A stretch of 64,000 nt of DNA from Diphasiastrum complanatum (taxonomy: Eukaryota > Streptophyta > Lycopodiopsida > Lycopodiales > Lycopodiaceae): the NCBI GenBank assembly GCA_029204225.1, contig CM055092.1, positions 26,372,122 through 26,436,121 of the forward strand, read 5' to 3'. Numbering within the stretch: the first letter of the stretch is position 1; the number at the start of each line of letters is the position of its first letter. Position numbers and translations under genes: made by a program. The notes below the pieces were generated by a model. The model was not told the DNA's origin and made no database searches. It was given only the letters and a program-made list of their open reading frames with translations. Below, piece by piece: positions 56,826 through 64,000 of this stretch.

Positions 56826-59800
56826 CAAAGCTTCATTGTGTCAAACAAGTCAGGTGCTGTGGAATTCGCTCTCTATGTGCCTATTTATCTACTTTGAAAT
56901 GCATGATAAAAGGCTCTGGTAGATGTAGATATATAATAGTCTGAATATGTTTTTTCCTGCTAAGACTATACATGTTGAGGAGCACAAAGGAAGAGAGTAC
57001 CTTGGAGAGCATGCAATTGAGAGAAAATCGACATGTTGGGATGTTGCGGACTTTAATGCCAGTTGTTAGAAATTCCATTGGGTATTTTGTCCTAGGACAT
57101 AGTCACATAGGTTCTTGGGTGAAGTTTTGTGGCAACTTGTTTGGATCCATGGGGTTGATAAGCATTTCAACATGCACGTAGGTTGGGAATTGCCATGGGA
57201 ATGGCAGCATGTTCGATTTGAGGATTCTGACTTGTGCACTAGTTTCATGGAGTGGATATGGGAACCATGGACGACATTTTGGGTTTCGAATGGCTGGAAT
57301 CCTTGGAGATGTTATGATCAACTTCAAGAATAGGAAAATCAGTTTGAGTAGCAAGATAAAGTTTATGAGGTAACACGTTAGAGTTTGAAGCAACTAGCAT
57401 TTGTTTTACAGCTTAAAAAAAGTAGAAAAAGCTCGAATGTTGTTAAGGAAATTTTTCGGACATGTTGGATGTCTGAAAAGGCACATGTGCGAAGTCTTTA
57501 TATTGCTTGAGGGTTGGAAAAGCTTTCAGCAATAGGAAAATATCCCAAGGCTTCTAGTGGTCCACTCCTCTCAAGTTTTCCCAAGCAAACAGTCCCATTA
57601 ATTGATGAGACATAAGGCTGGCTTTGAGGCAGTGATGTTTGAAACTAGGACTTGTACACCACTTTTCAGCATACTAACTCGACATTTGATGCTGCAATGG
57701 GCCTGCTGCATTTATTGCCATTCGTACCTCATTTATCCCTTGTTGCTATCATTTTGAGGCATATTTCTGCATTTGTTTTGGCGAAACCTACAGACTTACC
57801 CCTATTTCTCATCAGAAAGAGTTGAATTAGAAGGCAATGCACCAACTCTGGAACATAATCAAGATGACCAGAAGCCAATATGCTGACTGAATTTCTATGA
57901 AAGAGTATGATCTACAAGTTGATCGCCGTGATAAAGATCATTTACAAAACATCTAGGTACATCACCTAAAAGCTATTTGGCAACAAGCTAAAGTAATAAA
58001 CAAAACCTTGATGACTATTCTCATGAAAGAATTCAATAAAAAACACAGTTTGTGCTCACAAATGCTAGAATCAGTGCTGTGGGCCTAACAGACAGCAAAG
58101 AAAGCAATAGGCGAAAACCCCTTCCAAGTACTATATGTTCACGAAGCTGTAATACAGATTGCATAGCACCAACATTGGGCATTCATAGGAGTAGAACCTC
58201 ATTAAGGACTAGTATCTGAAACTTTTTTGGTCCAACTAAAAATTGGATGAACTGCAACAACATCCACTTTGGCAGCAGTGTGGCACATGTTACAATCATC
58301 AAAGATGGCAAGATTGTCATGTGTAGCAACTTGAGCTTCAAGAAGGTAATCCATTTCTCTCCCACCCCACCCAAGTAGCATCCACTACTTTCCCGTTCTA
58401 CACTAGAAACAATTTGGACTTCACTACATAAAGAGATTGTTTGGAAACAATCTCTGGATTGTACTTGAAGGAACATTAGGTCAAGAGTGCTATTAATAAA
58501 GGATGAAGGGTGGATGATCATCAATTTGACCTAGCAATTGTTAGCGGATTCAAACCATATTTTGGAGGGCTGTTCTAGAAACTAGTCGCTCATGCACCAA
58601 ACAAAGAACGTGCAAATCGGATCATTAATGCTCCCTTACTGGCGGATTGAATTCTGAAATTCCTGTTTTCGGGCAGTTTTGACCTGATAAATTTGTAGGA
58701 TGCAGTCAAGTTGCTATCGTTACTTGAGCAATCATGGCTGCCATGCACGTTTCCTATCAGGCAGTGAAGTGCACTAGTTCTATTAGCTCCTCTTTCCCTG
58801 CAAAGTAAATCTGAGGGTTACGACTCATTCTCGTGATAGGTCTGTAGTCTATAAAGTAAAAACTTAAACTTTCCCTTATGTTCACAACTTCGAGCCTATG
58901 AAAGGAGTAGTTTTCATCCTTTTCCTAGGAAAATCTGACTGAGGAAAATACTGAAGTCCTTGAATTACATCATACTTATGGTTCAAATTAATCTCAACTA
59001 TGTCGATCTATGTCCTTGCCTTCGAATATATTTTGGCATCCTTGCTCAATGTAGGCCTTCTCATGCAGATGCATAGCTCCTAAACTGCAACTTCTTTGAA
59101 TCCGACTTCCAATAAATGTGGAAAATGGTCTTTAACTTGAAGAACCAATTCTTTTCACTTAGACATGATGAAGAATGTCTTGTAGGACCAGCAAGTGAAA
59201 AGTATACAAGCAAAAACAAGTGTAGGCTTCAATTGTAGAGCAAATAAGTGTTTTCAAAGCAATGAAATTGCGCACAACATTTCAGGAGGATATCCAATAC
59301 AGCTTAGAGCTTAATCAATGCTGAAATCCTGTTTAAACTTGATGAAATTGTGGTAAAATCAGAGAAATGAGGTAGATAGTGGAGCAAAGAAGTCATGTCT
59401 TCCCCAAAGAGCAAATGCGAAGGCAAATAGAAACACGATAAAACTTCTTTTACTTGTCTACACAAACAAAAATACTCCTAAATAAAAACTTGCTTAATGC
59501 TATTTAAGGAAATTGCAAACTTTATTGAATAGTGTTAAGACGTATCAATTTCATAAATTTTATTGTTGTACATAAATCAAGTAAAAATAATACTAACACG
59601 TAAGGTTTTTTTGCATAAGGATGTAGAGTTCTTGTGAATCGCAGTTGAAACATGAATTATCTACTGTCACTTTCAATGGTTAATATTAGTTCAATTTCCA
59701 AAAGTGAATGATATTTACTTTATTCTTTGCAGGGAATCAAAAGTGACTTCAATGTGATGAACTATTAGTATGTTCCAACATTTTGAGCACATGGAACCAA

Positions 59801-60424
59801 CCTGTGTACATAGCTGGGAGATGAAGATAATATCACCGGTCTCAAGAATGAGGATTTGTGTCCTTGGTATCATTGGTGCATAGAAGTCACTTCAAGATAT
59901 ATGCTTCTTCAAACTATGTACATTTGTCTTTATTGCCATGCAAAGGTGGCACTGAGAATTTTGCCAAGTTTCTTGTTGATGTTGTATATTGAATCACTTA
60001 TTGATGTGAATATGTTGCACTAGTAATGTCTAAACCTTACTTTGCAAATCAAGGCTCATTTGTGTCGATGTTTTTGCGTTATGCCTATAGTGGAGGATGT
60101 CCCATTCACATTCTTTTGATTGACAATGAAATGAGTTTCTTCACCTCAAACATATCTTAACTATTGTGGGCTGATAAATAGGATGTTGACATCCCAAATT
60201 CATGACAATATATTGTTGTTGTTGTGATATATATTGAGGCAGTATTTGCAAAAAATAGGAGAATATTTGCAAAAACATTAGTTCCAATCAGATAGAGGGG
60301 AGGTTAGAGGCAACGCATATGTGGTGATTTAATCACATAGAGGGGAGGCTAGAGGCAACTTCCACAATGACCTAAAGAAAACTTGGGGACTAAATTCATG
60401 TTGTGTAGTATTAACAATAGTTAA
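56826..60424. other. Intergenic region downstream of MLH1, no gene recognised
   Basis: About 3.6 kb with only short open frames and no recognisable domain, RNA gene or complete mobile element. TAGAGGGGAGG(T/C)TAGAGGCAAC occurs twice near 60294 and 60340. Confidence 0.5.
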
Positions 60425-60540
60425 TTACATTATTAAGCAAGGTTGCAGGCCACGATCCGGAACGCATTCCGGATCACGTTCCGGAAATTCCCATTAGGGT
60501 TTCTCGGAATGTTTTTTTTTTTTTTTTTGAAATTTTTTTA
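60425..60540. repeat. CCGGAACG word cluster with T-tract
   Basis: ATCCGGAACG, ATTCCGGAT and CGTTCCGGAA follow one another within 50 bp, and a long T-tract follows near 60511-60528. Confidence 0.6.
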
Positions 60541-60718
60541 ATACCAATATGATATCAAATGGCAGCAATTTTCAAGGGCAGTTCATTTATCAAGTTTGCC
60601 ATCAATTTCAAAACCATTGTCGTCCATTAACTTATTTTTCACTATTATATCATCTACAGTTACCAGTATTGTGTGAAATGAAATCATGTGCAAAGCAAAG
60701 CATTGAAAGCATATTGAA

Positions 60719-60724
<6 letters not shown>

Positions 60725-60788
<64 letters not shown>
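60725..60788 (+). repeat. (CT)n microsatellite
   Basis: Pure CT after GAATCTCTTTC. The sequence before it (AAAGCATATTGAATC) faintly resembles the LINE tail but lacks the hairpin. Confidence 0.85.
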
Positions 60789-60792
<4 letters not shown>

Positions 60793-61205
60793 AGACCATG
60801 CTGGAAAAAAATCATGCCGAATTACCTACTTAAATAGACCATGCTGAAAAAAAAATCATATCGAAACGCAAACCGATAGGACACAATGTAAAAACGCGAA
60901 AATATATAATGTCGGGCTCAAGGCCAAAAAAAAAATAGAGTGACGTCTGATAAATAATGTCTCATAACACTAACAACTAACAATCGTCCTCTAACTCAAA
61001 GTCTAAGTCATCAATGTTCGTGGAACTGTCAAACAAGAAATCTGTAGATGATGCTGAGGGTGTCATGTGTCCTGGTGAGCCTCTGCCTTTGCCTCTGCAT
61101 CTGCCTCTGCCTCTTCCATGTCCCCTACCTCTCCCTCTCCCTCTCCCTCTCCCTCTCTCTCTCCCTCATGCCCCCTCCTGGCTAGCTCCAACTACTCCTC
61201 CTCTG
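60789..61205. other. No gene recognised; CTCTGC/CTCCCT-rich stretch
   Basis: At about 61080-61165 there is a CTCTGCCTCTGC and CCCTCT repeat. It is probably the Gly/Arg/Glu-rich tail coding region or 3' flank of the hAT element on the minus strand. Confidence 0.4.
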
Positions 61206-61740
61206 CTACTCCCTCCAGGTCAGCCTCTCAACTGTGAGGCCCTCAACTACGTGTGAAACTCCAGTCCTCTCTACAAACAAGGCCCCCAGCCCACTCCCCC
61301 CCTTGGAACATCTAGGTCGCCCTCTACGTTTAGGTGCAAGAACGGCTGTCTCCTCCTGTGTCTCGGCATCGGGGTTTACGAATAAGTGCTGCATGCCTCC
61401 CCCCCCCCCCTTCCCCCGCCCCCTCATGCTCACCCTCATCCATCCACTCCTCCTCCTCGTACCCAAGCCCAAATCCCTCTCCACGCCCCAAAATCTCATC
61501 ATCTGCGTCGGGCCACCCATCTTCGGTGGAGCTCTGTGTTGCCAGGACGTCTGGTAGAGCGCCACAATGGGTGTAGCATGTGGGCCACCACATGGATGGG
61601 TCTGTGGAAGTAGTCCCACCTCGCCTCTCAACGTGTGAGGAGCTCGTCCTTCCTGCGCAGGTGACATTGCAAATGATTAGGCATCTTCGAAAACACAAGA
61701 GCAGAGTGAAACTAAAATAAGAAAGTGATAGGATACGTAC

Positions 61741-62137
61741 CTATCCTCCTCCAAGCCACATCTGTGAAGCGCCTCGTTGATGCGGTCCATGAACTCGTAT
61801 ATGAGACCGAGAGTGCACCTCTCTCGGTCTACTAGGCACAACACATAGAAGGCAGGTCGAAGAACCTCTACAATCTCACTCGCACGTGTCCAGAAGTCGT
61901 CTGCAAAGACTATGGCCTGGAAGAACACTGTCTCTGTCGTGCAATTTGTGAACTCATCAAATGCCTCACTGGATACCATCCTCCGCAAATGATCTCGCAA
62001 GACGCACAGTCGCTCGAGAACCAGAAAAAAGAAGGCAAAGCGAGTGGGTGTTGGCTTCTTCAGAATGTACGGAACAATGCCAGCACGTGCCTCTTTTTGG
62101 TGACGAACTTCACTATGCGCATGGCCTGAGAGGTGAG
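61741..62137 (-). pseudogene. hAT-2 exon 3
   Basis: MRIVKFVTKKRHVLALFRTF is followed by a stop and a frameshift. Then RFAFFFLVLERLCVLRDHLR, ASEIVEVLRPAFYVLCLVDR and [19 protein letters not shown] are shared with hAT-1. Confidence 0.8.
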
Positions 62138-62242
62138 CTACAAGACAAACATTTAAAAAAAAATTGTTAGAAGCTAAAAGAGGTTAGGGGCCTAGAATAA
62201 TTGACAAGTGCAAAATGCTTTACAAAGTGACGAAAATTGTAC

Positions 62243-62588
62243 CTCACGAATCCATGGAAGTGCAACCATGTCCTGAATGAGAAGCTTGATGCAATGTGCA
62301 GTACACGGGGTCCACACAATACTCGGGTGCTCCCTCGTCACCATCTCTCCCATCGATTTGCAGTTCGAGCCGTTGTTTGTAATGACTTGAACCACATGCT
62401 CTGCCCCAATCTCTTGCACTACAGAGATCACTGCCTCATAGATGAACTCGGTCGGGATGGCTCCACCAGCTCGAGTAGCATCCACGCCTCGTAGGAAGGT
62501 TGTGCCAAGTGGACAAGACACTAGGATATTGACGACAGATCGCCGACGAGTGTCAGTCCATCCATTGCTCAATATCGAGCATCCATAG
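62243..62588 (-). pseudogene. hAT-2 exon 2: DUF659 transposase region
   Basis: YGCSILSNGWTDTRRRSVVN, EHVVQVITNNGSNCKSMGEM and WTPCTAHCIKLLIQDM are the classic hAT DUF659 blocks. Asn-Asn-Gly occupies the usual T-DNA position, so the second catalytic Asp appears replaced. The exon is 346 nt, open throughout, with phases fitting both flanking introns. Confidence 0.87.
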
Positions 62589-62690
62589 CTGCAAAAATAC
62601 AACATTTCATAGACATGTGCACTTGCAAACATTGTGGTAATTTGTAGATTGAAACAAATGAAGTGGTAAAGAGTAGCAAAAAATTCTTAC

Positions 62691-63640
62691 GTCTGCCACG
62701 CTGTGTGGATGGAGCTCAGCTCCCGTCTGATGGTCTCCTCCTGTCGTAGCATGGTCGTGTGCAATGCCTCTCTCCTCGGAGGCCTCCATGACGAATCAGC
62801 TGATGCTATCTGAAGGCAAGTGTCTCTAAAGATCCAAGTGTCTACAACAGCAAAAGGAATGCCACACTCATAGAACAGCTGGCCAATCCGTCGGGTACAC
62901 CGGGCATGATGATGTCTCTGCAACGCACCTTGGTCCAATGTTAACTGCTCTCTGCTGCACAGAGAACTCTCCTGGTCTAGAACGCCCACCAGAAACAGCA
63001 GATGGGTGTGTTGAAGGTGTGTCTGACTGTGGAGCATCGCCTGCTGCATCGCTGCGGCCCTCTGTGGCATGATCTGACTTTGTAAATGGTGCGTCAGCAG
63101 CTGATGACGACGCTGGATGAGATGGACCTGCGGTTGAACGAACAACTGGACAAGAGGGTGCACGTGTGCTGGACGCTCTACAAACATCCCCCCCACGTGA
63201 CTAGGCCCTGCCTCTGCATGTGTGCTGGATGCTCTAGGAACATCTCCCCCCATGTGACTAGGCCCTGCCTCTGCATCTGCTCTGGACCCTGCTCCTCTAC
63301 CATGTCTCGAACCTGCTCTAGTCCCTGCTCCTGCCACTGACCCATGAACAGCACTGTGAGATGGTCTCAAAGGCTCAAGGGATGAACCGTCACGCCTGTA
63401 TGTGTCCATCAATCTCTCCACCTCTGCATCTGATATGCGAGGGCAAATGGATATGCCCATCCCCCGCCCATCCCCCGCCCATCTGGCCTGGTGAGTCGTA
63501 GCAAATGGGCCCTAACCCTAGTAAGAGAACCAGTAAAGATGCCGCCACAATGCAGACATCTCCCTCTGCGGGCACCAGATCCCTGGTGCGTAGCCACATC
63601 CCCCTCTATGTCGACTCTACCTGTGACCAAATGCCTCTAC
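62691..63640 (-). pseudogene. hAT-2 exon 1: BED zinc finger and linker
   Basis: CLHCGGIFTGSLTRVRAHLL is the BED finger. An 11-bp tandem duplication (GCCCATCCCCC, 63455-63476 on +) shifts the frame just before GISICPRISDAEVERLMDTY. The linker holds two AEAGPSHxGG repeats and a His/Gln-rich part, then TIRRELSSIHTAWQT. Confidence 0.8.
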
Positions 63641-64000
63641 CAAGGACCGGCATCGTGTGAATCTGTCAATGTATCAAATCGTGTGATCAGCCAATGTATC
63701 AGACCTGCAAAAGAGGAAGCATCACATGTCAGTATTCTATTGGTAGCAACAACATTCGGATTGATGCGAACATCAACCCTAAACCCTAAAACGCATGTGA
63801 TTTCGAAAACATTCTCTAGAAGCGATAAAAACCAAAACTAACAGCACAGGCATGTTTGAGGGCATGAAGAAACACAGTTTAGCCTAAAATTGCACCTCAA
63901 TCAGATGATTATAAGCTACTTTGCAAAAAGAGTCAAAAACACATTAAAAAGGGGCATGAAATTATTGAGATAACCTTATTATGTTGGCTTCAAGAACTCT
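63641..64000. other. No gene recognised at the right edge
   Basis: AT-rich DNA upstream of the hAT-2 BED exon; it may hold its promoter, but nothing specific is visible. Confidence 0.4.

Larger units (their letters stand above)
61206..63640 (-). mobile_element. hAT-2 transposon (BED zinc finger, DUF659), partly decayed
   Basis: A minus-strand gene with inferred exons 63640-62691, 62588-62243, 62137-61741 and from 61652. The introns have GT-AG ends (GTAAGA...TTGCAG, GTACAA...TTGTAG, GTACGT...GCGCAG). Order: BED finger, repeat-rich linker, DUF659 region, middle region, RWDYFHRPIHVVAHMLHPLW segment and acidic tail. The hATC dimerisation block seen in hAT-1 was not found. Terminal inverted repeats were not identified. 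Confidence 0.85.

Noticed and set aside
58183-58524. 113-codon minus-strand ORF downstream of MLH1
   Set aside because: No recognisable domain, signal or neighbour; length is within chance for this AT content.
60690-60724. Another LINE 3' end before the CT run at 60725
   Set aside because: The AAAGCATATTGAATC resemblance is weak and no 14-nt hairpin is present.

Overview
The window is nuclear DNA from a land plant with a large, transposon-rich genome. Long introns, Ty1/copia and Ty3/gypsy elements, hAT transposases and LINEs all point that way. A seed-free vascular plant such as a fern is my best guess; this is inference, since no species-specific marker was recognised. There are no bacterial-type operons, rRNA genes or CRISPR arrays.

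The only host gene recognised is the 3' two-thirds of MLH1 (DNA mismatch repair, MutL homologue), on the + strand. Eleven exons (410-476 to 56781-56825) were rebuilt by hand. All introns are GT-AG, all phases agree, and together the exons give 460 codons plus TAG, ending in the eukaryotic FERC terminus. The gene enters from outside the left edge. Two introns are giant: about 19.8 kb (11540-31345) and 21.8 kb (34290-56052). Nearly all the other features lie inside MLH1 introns.

Layout. 1-7.4 kb: MLH1 exons 1-5 of the window, a GGAAC-word repeat, and a 400-bp TRIM whose LTRs carry a tRNA-like sequence with pol III A and B boxes. 8-9.1 kb: a copia gag/protease relic. 11.4 kb: an MLH1 exon. 13.9-27.5 kb: an internally deleted copia, then three head-to-tail LINEs (A, B, C) joined through (CT)n tracts, with C fused to a copia RT/RNase H end. 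28.7-31.2 kb: a hAT relic and a decayed LINE. 31.3 and 34.1 kb: two MLH1 exons. 35-54 kb: nested wrecks of gypsy, copia and LINE elements, including a LINE-copia chimeric ORF and a copia with one preserved LTR. 56.0-56.8 kb: the last three MLH1 exons. 56.8-64 kb: intergenic DNA ending in a BED-type hAT element on the minus strand.

The most notable system is the LINE family. (i) In both copies where the junction survives, ORF1 and ORF2 share one frame, separated by one UAG in the context CAA-UAG-GAA and an 18-codon linker of identical length with no AUG, which suggests stop-codon readthrough. (ii) Its 5' junctions lie repeatedly in (CT)n. (iii) Four 3' ends carry a 14-nt hairpin, covarying between the two clearest copies, just before the pyrimidine tail. 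The second standout is the tRNA-bearing TRIM.
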